From Larix kaempferi (Eukaryota; Streptophyta; Pinopsida; Pinales; Pinaceae), in NCBI GenBank assembly GCA_027924585.1, contig BSBM01000637.1, forward strand, positions 2,480,001 through 2,544,000: DNA of 64,000 bases. The letters are read 5' to 3'. Every line of letters starts with the position of its first letter. Positions within the stretch are counted from its first letter, which is position 1. A program made the position numbers and the translations under genes. Under the pieces are notes generated by a model that saw only the letters and a list, made by a program, of their open reading frames with translations, had not been told where the DNA came from and did not search any database. Below are positions 56,101 to 64,000 of the stretch, piece by piece.

Positions 56101-56269
56101 CATCAGATGGATGCATTGTATGATCAGGATGATCATGGATGACGAGCTTCTCCAGATGACATGCAGCAGGATGTTGCGGTGATGATGATCAGGATGATCA
56201 TGTGTACATCAGGATGATGTTTGATGAGTATCAGATGATACTTTATGGCCGTGGATCAGGTTGTGCAGG

Positions 56270-56940
56270 TAAGCATGTAATTTGTGCCCTGGGAGATTTG
56301 CAGATGGTCTTTCGAGGTTTTTCCTATGGCATGTAATTCGGTGCCTTGGGACATCTGGCAAATGCTCTTTCAAGGTTTTGCTTGGGAGAACATGTAATTT
56401 GTGCCCTGGGAGATCTACAGATAGTCTTTCAAGGTTTTGCCTATGGCATGTAATTCAGTGCCCTGGGATATCTGGCAGATGCTCTTGCGAGGTTTTTTCC
56501 TATGGCATGTAATTTGCTCCTGGGAGATCTGGACAGGATGAAAAAGGCCTTAGATGCTTCAGCTAGGTTTTTCCATCACCACATGTAATTTGCTCCAGGG
56601 AGATCTGGACAGGATGAAAAAGGCCTGAGATGCTTCAGCCAGGTTTTGTGGTGGACCACATGTAATGTGCTCCTGGGAGATCCGACAGGTAGAGCTGTGT
56701 GCTCGTAAAAGCCTGGGATGATTCAGCCAGGTTTTGTGGTGAGATCACATGTAATGTGCTCCTGAGAGATCCGACAGGTAGAGCTGCGTGCTCGTAATAG
56801 CCTGGGATGCTTTAGCCAGGTTTTGTGATGGGTCACATGTAATGTGCTCCTGGGAGATCCTACAGGTAGAGTTGTGTGCTCGTAATAGCCTGGGATGCTA
56901 CAGCCAGGTTTTGTGACGCATGTAATAAGTCCTGAGGATT
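56270..56940 (+). repeat. two further minisatellites of copia E
   Basis: Units of about 60 bp contain CATGTAATTTGTGCCCTGGG and CTTTCAAGGTTTTGCCTATG (to about 56520). Units of about 88 bp follow, with CACATGTAATGTGCTCCTGG and AGCCTGGGATGCTTCAGCCA. The 56941-57163 stretch is 3' UTR with no gene. Confidence 0.85.
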
Positions 56941-57163
56941 CCACAGTATGGACAGTGATGATGAAGACCTACAGGTGGTGGGCCTACATCTAGTATGAAA
57001 AAGGACTGGCTCTGTAGAACTTCCTATGACGAGTAGATTCAGAGATTGATTGACATAGCAACAGCAGTGACGATGATGATGACTCGATGACGATTATCCA
57101 GTGACGATGATCCAGAGAAGATGACTTGTGCTAGAAGAACTGTGCTGAGAAATACTTTCCTAG

Positions 57164-57174
57164 TTAAGAGGGAG
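57164..57174 (+). other. copia E polypurine tract
   Basis: AAGAGGGAG lies directly before the TGTTGATG start of the 3' LTR. Confidence 0.85.
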
Positions 57175-57745
57175 TGTTGATGTATATGTAACTTCGGAAT
57201 GTATTTCACATATATGTATATTGTATTCCTATAGAGATGGTATTATTCCTCTATAAGAAAGTGTCGTCATTTATATTGTAAATGTCGTAACTTATTCTTG
57301 ATGGTCGGCCCAGTCAGCATTATGTTATGTGGCCGACCCTATTGGGGGTCGGCCCAGTCAGCATTATGTTATGTGGTTAAGTTCGAGCCTACATGAGTTA
57401 GGTAAAAAGGCAAGTCAAGTCAAGTATAAATAGAGTGCAGGAGGCACTCTATTTACTCACTCACTTCTCACACATGCACTCAAGGAGGAGTGGCGCACTT
57501 ATGGAGGAGGAGGATCTGCTGCTAGGTTGTGTCTATCTCTTATGGTTCGTTGTATCTTCTCTCTATCTATCTCTGAGGAAGTTATTGGGGTTTTTCACCT
57601 TTATGGTTTTCCCCAAGTAAATCTTTGTGTCTCTTGTGTGCTTGCATTATTGTCTCCAAGATTGATATGCTGTAGATATGTTGTACATGTTGTTCTCTCA
57701 GTTAAGATCCTAGATCAGATTGAAGTAAATTCTAAAAATTTAACA
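57175..57745 (+). repeat. 3' LTR of copia E (571 bp)
   Basis: TGTTGATGTA to TTAACA, followed by CTGGG, the right target duplication. A TATAAATA box lies near 57425. Confidence 0.92.
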
Positions 57746-57750
57746 CTGGG

Positions 57751-58012
57751 CTGGTACGAGTTTCAGCACCGTTGCACTGAGAGACCTACGGAAGAGTAAG
57801 GCATTCCACTTCGAGGACTCCCGGAAGAGGGGAGAAGATTGCAGTCTCCACGTCGCCAAGGTTGAGGAAGCCTGATTTCTTAGCCCCCCCATAGCCACTT
57901 CGGGTGAGACATCGGGTTGCTGTGCAGCTCGTTGCCGAGAGGGCCAGTGCGCCAAGGGGTGTTTGTTGCTGTGCTTCATTAAAACCCGGGTCTGTCCAAA
58001 AAGCAGCCAACA
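57751..58012 (+). repeat. 5' LTR of gypsy B, right part
   Basis: Continues 49447-50650 after the copia E insertion. It ends CCAACA at 58007-58012, followed by AA and the primer site. Confidence 0.82.
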
Positions 58013-58180
58013 AATGGTTCCATTGCCTTATGACTTGTGGAGCCAACAAATGGTTCCATTGCCTTGAGACTTGTTATTTCGGCGACGTGCGAGATTGATC
58101 CGCAACCTAGAGAAAAAGGGAGCCAACAAATGATTCTGTTGCCTTGAGACTTGCTCAGCCAACAAATGGGTCCGTCGACG
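58007..58180 (+). repeat. four LTR-end/primer-site units of gypsy B
   Basis: AGCCAACAAATGGTTCCATT or a variant occurs at about 58006, 58042, 58122 and 58157. Each unit joins the LTR end (CCAACA), a two-base gap and a TGGTTCC-type primer site; the first three continue with GCCTT and GACTTG. The first is the expected functional site (58015-58027). The third reads TGATTCTGTTGCC and the fourth TGGGTCCGTCGAC. Confidence 0.8.
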
Positions 58181-58206
58181 GCTTCAACCTTATTATTTTG
58201 AAGGCA

Positions 58207-58692
58207 ATGTGCTATTGGAATCCTACAGCTAAAGAAATTCAAGACTGGTTTGATTCAAAGGCTAGAGAGTTTGCTGAACGAGAAAATAGAAGCTCTAGGC
58301 TTCAGACAGAAGACTGGTTGCAGAAGTATATTTATACTGACCTTCACGAAATTTTCTTTGTCACATTTGCACTCGAGTTGCATGCCTGGGTAGCCAAGCT
58401 AGCAGATACTAGACCCACTGTGCATGTTGCTCAACCCGTCGTTTGGACGCCTGAGCTAGTTAGCATTTTGAAGCGGGTAGATAATCCTGTGTCCCGCGCA
58501 GTAGACTTTTGGTTGAACAGTCTCCTGGAAGGCTTCATCACCGAGTTTGCAGTAGATACGAGAAAGAGTTTCAGCGAAGCTAAGAGGAACTTCTTCCAAG
58601 CACATAGGGGTAAGTTCTTAAATTCTCTGAACTTATGGATTAAAATGCTTCTGTATGAAAAAGGAAAACTATGCATAGCTTCCGATGAATAG
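58207..58692 (+). CDS. gypsy B ORF1 upstream of gag
   Basis: I start at the ATG at 58207 (MCYWNPTAKEIQDWFDSKAR), because the longer reading begins at a TTG inside the fourth primer-site unit. It encodes 161 residues, ending LYEKGKLCIASDE before a TAG. It contains YTDLHEIFFVTFALELHAWV and VSRAVDFWLNSLLEGFITEF, conserved in gypsy A. It is in the same frame as gag, 12 bp before the gag ATG. ORF1 upstream of gag is known from Ogre-type elements; its role is not known. No membrane segment or catalytic motif is seen. Confidence 0.78.
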   Translation: MCYWNPTAKEIQDWFDSKAREFAERENRSSRLQTEDWLQKYIYTDLHEIFFVTFALELHAWVAKLADTRPTVHVAQPVVWTPELVSILKRVDNPVSRAVDFWLNSLLEGFITEFAVDTRKSFSEAKRNFFQAHRGKFLNSLNLWIKMLLYEKGKLCIASDE

Positions 58693-58704
58693 CATAGACA
58701 TGTA

Positions 58705-60393
58705 ATGTCCACAGATTCTGATAGTGATCTTGAACTTATTGGTTGCACATGTAGTGGAAAATGGTATAAAGTAGGCCTTGACCAACATTCTTGTGAATCT
58801 AGCCCAAAAGATAGTCAAGCTCCTAGAGCAAGCCATATAGAGAGACAAGGGAGTGCTGATATCCCTTATCACCCTTTTACACTGCAAAAGCCAGACGGGG
58901 CTCAGTATAACCTCGCAGTAACACCTTCTAGTAGCTCGCACGGTACTTCTAGTACCTCAGCATCACCTTTGTTTAACCATCCTGGAGGCAGTCCTACAGC
59001 ACCTCCACATCAACCTCGCGCAAGAAGGATGGGTGATGACATGAAGCTACCAATGTTTAGGGGAATAGGGCTAGAAGACCCTCAGCAGCACTGGTTCCTA
59101 TGTGAAGCCATTTGGACAATTAAGCAAATTAATGATGATGTTGTTAAGCTGGTTCAGTTAGCAACCAAACTAAGAGAAAGAGCCTTAACCTGGTTTATGA
59201 AATACTCAGCAACACAGAATAGGACGCTTGCTGATGTAAGAAGTGCTATGATTAAGGAATTCAAGAAACCTAAATCAGAATCACAGTGTATAACAGAACT
59301 CAAAGACATAAAACAGTTACCTACAGAGTCAGTATGGGACTTTGACCAGAATTTTAAAGCCCTGATAGATCAAGTAAGCTTTGAGTTTGCACCGCAGCAG
59401 CATAAGGAATGGTTCATTGCTGCACTGCTTCCTCATATTAGGCTCCCTCTTATGCAAAAGAATCTCACTACTCAGGAACAAGCTCTAGAAATGGCTATGA
59501 AACTAGAAGCTTCACCAATTGCTGGAACAAGCAACGATGTTGCGCAGTTGCAGAACCAATTAGCAAACCTAACCTTGCAAGTCCATGATATTAAGAAGGG
59601 AAAGGATATTAAAGAAGAAATTTGGTGTACAAAGTGTAAAGCGCAAGGTCATTCAAAGGACCATTGTCCTGTTTTCATAGAGTATATTGCAACTGGAGCA
59701 CCTAACCCTTTACCACAGGCCCAGGGGCCTTGGTGTGAAATCTGTAGAACTAGAGGTCACAGACCACAAGAATGTCACTTGCTACAGAAATACGTACAAA
59801 CTCTAAAGAATCTATATTGCAATTTCTGTAAATCAGTAGGACATGATGAGAACAATTGCAGAGCATATGAGCTTATGATGGAAAGAAAACATGATGTTTA
59901 TAGAGTACAATCAGAGGCACAAGGACCCACAGCAGGTCCGCAGTATGACCAAACTCACCAAGGCCGAGCAGGAAATTATAGGGGCCGTGGACGCACAGCA
60001 GGATTTGCTCGTGGACGAGGACAAATCACTTGTTACAACTGCGGAGCTCAAGGACATTATGCAAGGGATTGCCAAAATCCTACAACCATTTGCAGATATT
60101 GTAAATCTTATGATCATATCATTGAAGAATGCCCTCAGTTGATGGCTAAGATGCAAGCAAAGATGCCACAGGTTAACCAGAATATTCAGTTGATTGGAAT
60201 AGATAAAAGAGAACTCGATCCTACAGTTAATATAGTGACGCGCAGTGGAGCAACCACTGGTATGCCAGAGTTGGGAACTGGAAAGCAAGCGACGCAATGG
60301 GTGCGCCACGCTAATATTAAACTACCTCCGCTCAACCTGCAGAAGCAAAAAGAAGCATTCAAGCAAGCCCAAGAGTATTTCTCAGACCCGTGA
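58705..60393 (+). CDS. gypsy B gag with five zinc knuckles
   Basis: The ATG opens MSTDSDSDLELIGCTCSGKW. The Retrotrans_gag core spans about residues 110-270 (KLPMFRGIGLEDPQQHWFLC to FAPQQHKEWFIAALLPHIRL). Five C-x2-C-x4-H-x4-C knuckles follow: CTKCKAQGHSKDHC, CEICRTRGHRPQEC, CNFCKSVGHDENNC, CYNCGAQGHYARDC and CRYCKSYDHIIEEC, with a Gly/Arg-rich stretch (GRAGNYRGRGRTAGFARGRG) before the fourth. Gag would form the particle and bind RNA. The frame ends at a TGA (60391-60393); in the relative A the reading goes straight on into protease, so the stop is probably a mutation. Confidence 0.9.
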   Translation: MSTDSDSDLELIGCTCSGKWYKVGLDQHSCESSPKDSQAPRASHIERQGSADIPYHPFTLQKPDGAQYNLAVTPSSSSHGTSSTSASPLFNHPGGSPTAPPHQPRARRMGDDMKLPMFRGIGLEDPQQHWFLCEAIWTIKQINDDVVKLVQLATKLRERALTWFMKYSATQNRTLADVRSAMIKEFKKPKSESQCITELKDIKQLPTESVWDFDQNFKALIDQVSFEFAPQQHKEWFIAALLPHIRLPLMQKNLTTQEQALEMAMKLEASPIAGTSNDVAQLQNQLANLTLQVHDIKKGKDIKEEIWCTKCKAQGHSKDHCPVFIEYIATGAPNPLPQAQGPWCEICRTRGHRPQECHLLQKYVQTLKNLYCNFCKSVGHDENNCRAYELMMERKHDVYRVQSEAQGPTAGPQYDQTHQGRAGNYRGRGRTAGFARGRGQITCYNCGAQGHYARDCQNPTTICRYCKSYDHIIEECPQLMAKMQAKMPQVNQNIQLIGIDKRELDPTVNIVTRSGATTGMPELGTGKQATQWVRHANIKLPPLNLQKQKEAFKQAQEYFSDP

Positions 60394-61311
60394 ACTTCAA
60401 GTTCTGTCGCAATTCGACATAATGATATCAGATCGCAAGTACTAAGACAAGAGAACCTGGTACAAGAACAGGCCACTACATCTGGAAGGCCTGATGATGA
60501 TGAGGATGCACTAGGCAGTGTCCATGCTTTCCTGAGAAACTGCTTAAAGTTGTTGCGCAATGAAAAAGAAACTATGGAACTTCAACACCTATTGGATAAG
60601 TGTCAACAATCTGCTTCGATGAATACACCACAACGTGCTGTTCACCAGATTGGGACTCATACTAGAACTGGAAAAGAGATGAGGCTCACAGCGCAGATTG
60701 GAGCATTTGAAATGGACGAAGTCATTTTAGATTTAGGCTCAGAATTTAATGTTCTCACCATGCAGACATGGGAACAGATGGGTAGCCCTCAACTTACAAG
60801 ATCTCCTATCCAGCTAAGACTTGAGAATCAACAACGAGTTTCTCCATTGGGCAGACTACCCAATGTACCTATTGATATTGAGGGAGTAAGAAGTTATGTA
60901 GACTTCAAAGTAATCAAAATTCTGGATGATACTAGACCTTATCCAGCACTCTTAGTCATAGATTGGGCATTTGATAATTTGGTTGTGATTAATCTAAAGA
61001 AAAGACAGATGACCTTTGAAGATGAGCAGATCAGGGTCATCGCACCGCTTGATCCACTTCAAGGACCACGGTATATTGAACCCATTCGGGCAGAAGAAGA
61101 AGCGCGCCACATGGAAAGTTTGTATCAGATGACTGCTAGTCATAGTGACTATGTCAATCCCACAGCAGACGGCCATATCAACTGGCGATCCGATAGCTCG
61201 TGCACATCAGATTCAGAAGCAGGATTGAAAAACTGGCAGAATCGCTTACATGGGGTTTCTGCAAGGCGTTGCGCCATGATGACTAAATCCATTTGATGGA
61301 TTGGCACAGAA
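60394..61311 (+). pseudogene. gypsy B protease region
   Basis: This is in frame with gag. The open part, 60550-61296, reads MRLTAQIGAFEMDEVILDLG, SEFNVLTMQTWEQMG and, later, YPALLVIDWAFDNLVVINLK and IRVIAPLDPLQGPRYIEPIR. The active-site triad is D-L-G rather than D-S/T-G, so activity is doubtful. It ends with TGA at 61294-61296, where A reads a sense codon (LHRIGT). Confidence 0.8.
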
Positions 61312-61794
61312 TTGAATAACACTCCAATCTTTGATGGTTTAACTGAAGTAAGTGAATTCATACATACATATGAACACCAAATCCTAGACGAGCAGCGCAT
61401 ACAAGCATTGGATGTAGCACTGCGCGCTACACCCGCAAGATGGTGGAGTGCGCATAAAGAGAATATTGACACATGGCAAGACTGTCGCAGATTGATACTA
61501 CGTAGATTTCAGGGAACTAAAGCAGAAGTGTTGCACAAATATGATGGACAGAGTGACCCCAGGTCACACGTTGAAGCATGTATTCAGCAATGGTCAGATA
61601 TTCCAGAAGATGAGTGGGTTCACCTATTCATCCACACATTGGATACAGTTCCAAGGAACTAGTACACTGAAACAGAATTGCGCAGAGGCACTATCACTTG
61701 GCCTCTTATGATAGAAAGTTTTCAACTTACCTTCAGCTTTGAGTCAGAACATCCAAGTATCGACCACGCTCTAAAGTGTATTAAAAAGAAGGTA
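61312..61794 (+). pseudogene. gypsy B gag-like modules between protease and RT
   Basis: The first module: TPIFDGLTEVSEFIHTYEHQ, ALDVALRATPARWWSAHKEN, TWQDCRRLILRRFQG. The second: KYDGQSDPRSHVEACIQQWS, EWVHLFIHTLDTVPRN, TAG at 61660-61662 (Trp in A), then YTETELRRGTITWPLMIESF and QLTFSFESEH. Each follows the gypsy gag-core pattern, including the YDG-x-DPR-x-H start of module 2. Gag cores normally lie only upstream of protease. The assignment rests on pattern recognition, not on a profile search. Confidence 0.65.
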
Positions 61795-62550
61795 TTTGAA
61801 CAATGTCCATTACCAGAATATCCTCAACCAGATTGGGCTGTCCAGATGGAACATGCCCTGGAATGCTATAATTTCACCATTGGTGAAGAGGAAGATGATC
61901 CTCGCAACTACAATATTCCAGAATCAGAAGGGACGCGCGCTGTCGAAGGCCCTCAGCTTGATATCCCTGCCATTATAGAACACATCAAGCTTAAAAAGAT
62001 TAACATTGGTATAGAAGCCGAGCCCAAGTTTGCTTCTATAGGGGATTATTGGGATGATGAAACTATTGCCCATATTTCAGATTTATTATGGGACTACCAG
62101 GATATCTTTCCTACCAAGTTCACAAAAATGAAAGGCATATTAGGAGACTTAGGAGTTATGCACATACCTTTGAAAGCAGATGCCAAGCCAATAAAACAAC
62201 ACCCATATAGGTTGAACCCGCGGTATAAAGAAAAGGTTAAAGAAGAAATTGATAAGATGCTCGCAGCAGGTATTATCGAGCCAGTAGAGGAAAGTGATTG
62301 GATTAGTCCTATGGTGGTACAAGAGAAGAAGACAAAAGGTGAAATAAGAATCTGTGTGGACTTGCGCAAGCTGAACGACGCATCAGCGCATGATCCATTT
62401 CCTACTCCCTTTACAGATGAAGTGCTTGATAATGTTGGAGGACAAGAGGCTTACTCCTTCACTGATGGCTTTTCGGGATACCATCAGATCAGAATCCATC
62501 TAGAAGACCGCTATATAACCACTTTTGCGACTGAATGGGGCTCATTCTAG
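61795..62550 (+). CDS. gypsy B RT, N-terminal part
   Basis: The open frame 61678-62550 continues from the gag-like module through a linker (ECYNFTIGEEEDDPRNYNIP) into RT: HIPLKADAKPIKQHPYRLNP, YKEKVKEEIDKMLAAGIIEP, SDWISPMVVQEKKTKGEIRI, CVDLRKLNDASAHDPFPTPF and GYHQIRIHLEDRYITTFATE. It stops at TAG (62548-62550) in [17 protein letters not shown], where RTs have Gln, so CAG became TAG. Confidence 0.88.
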   Translation, partial: FEQCPLPEYPQPDWAVQMEHALECYNFTIGEEEDDPRNYNIPESEGTRAVEGPQLDIPAIIEHIKLKKINIGIEAEPKFASIGDYWDDETIAHISDLLWDYQDIFPTKFTKMKGILGDLGVMHIPLKADAKPIKQHPYRLNPRYKEKVKEEIDKMLAAGIIEPVEESDWISPMVVQEKKTKGEIRICVDLRKLNDASAHDPFPTPFTDEVLDNVGGQEAYSFTDGFSGYHQIRIHLEDRYITTFATEWGSF

Positions 62551-63386
62551 TATACGGTAATGCCCTTTGGTCTAAAAAACGCACCTGCTATCTTCTCTAG
62601 AGTCGTTGTTGCTGTTTTTAAGGAATTCATTCATAAGTTTCTAGAAGTCTATTTTGATGACTGGACTGTGTTTGGTCTACTAAAGAACCATATAGGAAAC
62701 CTCCGCATGATGCTAGAAAAATGTAGACAGTATCAGATTTCCCTTAACTTGAAAAAATGTATCTTCTGTGCTCCTTTTGGTATTCTTTTGGGTCATATTG
62801 TATGCAGACAAGGACTTTTGATGGATCCTGTGAAGGTTGCCATCATTGATAACTTACCTGCACCCAACTCAGTTAAGCAATTGCGCACTACATTGGTACA
62901 TACAGGGTACTACAAAAAATTCATCAAGGGTTATGCAAAGATAACTGCGTCTATGGAAAGATTGCTGAAAAAGGATTCGAAATTCCAATGGACAGAAGAA
63001 TGCCAACAGAGCTTGGATACACTTAAAGAAAAGATGATCACTGCACCTATTCTAGTTTTCCCAGACTGGAGAAAACCCGTTCATGTTCATGTAGATGCTT
63101 CTTCCATAGCATTGGGGGTTGTGTTGACACAACCGAGAGAAGGAGGTATTGACCACCCCATTGCTTACTCTAGCAGAAAACTGTCAACAGCTGAGAAGAA
63201 CTACACCACTATAGAAAGAGAAGGACTAGCTATGGTGTATGCCCTACAGAAGTTCAGGCACTACCTATTGGGCGCACATTTTAAAATGTATACTGACCAT
63301 TATGCTTTGAAATACATGGTCAATAAGCTAGTGTTAGGGGGGAGAATTTGCAGATGGCTACTACTCTTCCAGGAGTATGATTTTTT
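62551..63386 (+). CDS. gypsy B RT C-terminal part and RNase H
   Basis: Same frame after the TAG. The RT palm holds [16 protein letters not shown] and the catalytic YFDD at 62650-62661. The thumb and linker read [20 protein letters not shown]. RNase H carries [35 protein letters not shown] and [14 protein letters not shown], including its D-E-D residues. A 2-bp excess in a T run (63381-63386, six T where four are needed) breaks the frame at QEYDF. This is the region missing from gypsy A. Confidence 0.88.
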
Positions 63387-64000
63387 GAGGTTATTGTGAA
63401 GCCAGGAAGATTGAATGCAGGACCTAACCATTTATCTAGGATAGAGTCAGGAGAGGAACCTACAAATCTGGAGGACAATCTGCCTGATGCACAGTTGTTT
63501 TCTATTCAAGTAGCTGATGAATATTATTCCGATATTCTTGAGTTTCTCACTACCGGGAAAGCGCTAGTTGAGTTTACAATCCAGCAGAAGAAGCAACTTG
63601 TTGTCAAAGCCGCAGACTTCACTTTGATAGCCGGCCAGCTCTATAAGCTGGGTCCCGATGAAGTCTTGCGCAGATGTATCTTACCGCATGAGAAGAACTC
63701 GATCATCGCAGAAGTGCACTTAGGAACCGCAGGAGGCCATTTCGCAGGAAATCCGACTGCGCAGAAGATCTTAGCCGCAGGTCTTTCGTGGCCAACATTG
63801 CACAAGGATACTAAGGAATTCTGCAAATGTTGCGATGTATGCCAGCGGACAGGAAAACCCTTAAGAAGAGATGAAATGCCTCTAAGACCCCAGATAACAT
63901 TGTGTGCTTTTGATAAGTGGGCCATTGACTTTGTAGGACCTATCAACCCACCAGGAAAGAGAACCGGCGCAAGATACATCATCACAGCTACTGAATACCT
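63387..64000 (+). pseudogene. gypsy B integrase start, runs off the window
   Basis: Reading resumes in the third frame at 63387 with [20 protein letters not shown], then [20 protein letters not shown], the zinc region [20 protein letters not shown] to [11 protein letters not shown], and the core start [20 protein letters not shown] with the first catalytic Asp. It ends at the window edge near YIITATEYL. No ATG opens this part, and it depends on the frame shift just before it. Confidence 0.85.

Larger units (their letters stand above)
50651..57745 (+). mobile_element. Ty1-copia element E, complete ends, non-autonomous
   Basis: This 7095-bp plus-strand element has 605-bp and 571-bp LTRs, a Met-tRNA primer site, a polypurine tract and a 5-bp target duplication. 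Its interior has a leader, a gag scrap, about 1.5 kb of non-coding sequence where gag to integrase should be, a deleted RT, RNase H and 3' minisatellites. It is closely related to copia F. Its insertion splits the 5' LTR of gypsy B. Confidence 0.92.
49447..64000 (+). mobile_element. Ty3-gypsy element B, 3' part off-window
   Basis: The plus-strand relative of gypsy A that retains RT and RNase H. It inserted into the gypsy A 3' LTR; the upstream half of its target duplication should be GTATG (49442-49446). Its 5' LTR holds copia E. Order: LTR, tandem primer-site units, ORF1, gag, protease, gag-like modules, RT, RNase H, integrase. It runs out of the window in the integrase core. Confidence 0.88.

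Noticed and set aside
1-64000. tRNA, rRNA or other RNA genes
   Set aside because: None found on reading; primer sites are only short tRNA complements within retroelements.

Overview
The window is eukaryotic nuclear DNA from a large, repeat-filled plant genome. It has LTR retrotransposons with plant-type primer sites, nested insertions, AT-rich spacers and no recognisable host gene. The style (Tat/Ogre-like Ty3-gypsy elements, copia LTRs with TATAAATA promoters, heavy decay by C-to-T changes) fits a gymnosperm or another large-genome land plant. The species cannot be named from the sequence. No tRNA, rRNA or CRISPR array was seen, and essentially everything is retrotransposon-derived.

Layout, left to right. 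(1) 1-5189: copia F on the minus strand (3' LTR off-window), with 3'-UTR minisatellite, RT/RNase H, integrase, broken gag, leader, Met-tRNA primer site and 5' LTR. (2) 5190-6354: a gypsy-A-type LTR piece, apparently entered by copia F. (3) 6355-9548: gypsy C, minus strand, with gag, protease and a tRNA-Asp-like primer site but no RT or integrase. (4) 9549-18222: a composite minus-strand copia (D/D') with three LTRs, two RNase H domains and long minisatellites. (5) 18223-19394: spacer plus a broken tail of a gypsy accessory ORF. (6) 19395-29202: gypsy A, plus strand: LTR, tRNA-Glu-like primer site, ORF1 remnant, gag, protease, gag-like modules, integrase, a spacer with an internal polypurine tract and TATA box, and an accessory ORF. 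It has no RT/RNase H. (7) 29203-47052: a second copy of 11369-29202, head to tail and about 0.4% different by my hand count, with 4 bp of microhomology (CATA) at the joint. (8) 47053-49446: end of the accessory ORF and the 3' LTR of gypsy A, which holds a 977-bp solo-LTR-like insert with a GCAGG duplication. (9) 49447-64000: gypsy B, the relative of gypsy A that still has RT/RNase H. It inserted into the 3' LTR of gypsy A, and its own 5' LTR was then entered by copia E (50651-57745, target duplication CTGGG).

Gypsy A and B share an unusual plan: ORF1, gag with five CCHC knuckles, protease, two gag-like modules, then (in B) RT and RNase H, then integrase. In A this is followed by an accessory ORF of roughly 950 codons behind an internal polypurine tract and TATA box. 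In B, ORF1 through RNase H lies in one reading frame broken only by stop codons before a 2-bp frameshift at 63381-63386. In A the RT/RNase H block is missing in frame, so A looks like a non-autonomous derivative that would need RT from a relative such as B.

Order of events from nesting: gypsy A is old (its two LTRs differ at about 20 of the first 200 bp). The 17.8-kb tandem duplication is much younger. Gypsy B entered the 3' LTR of A and copia E then entered B. All coding regions are broken or truncated to some degree. Many stops are CAG to TAG, CGA to TGA or TGG to TAG, as expected from deamination of methylated cytosine.
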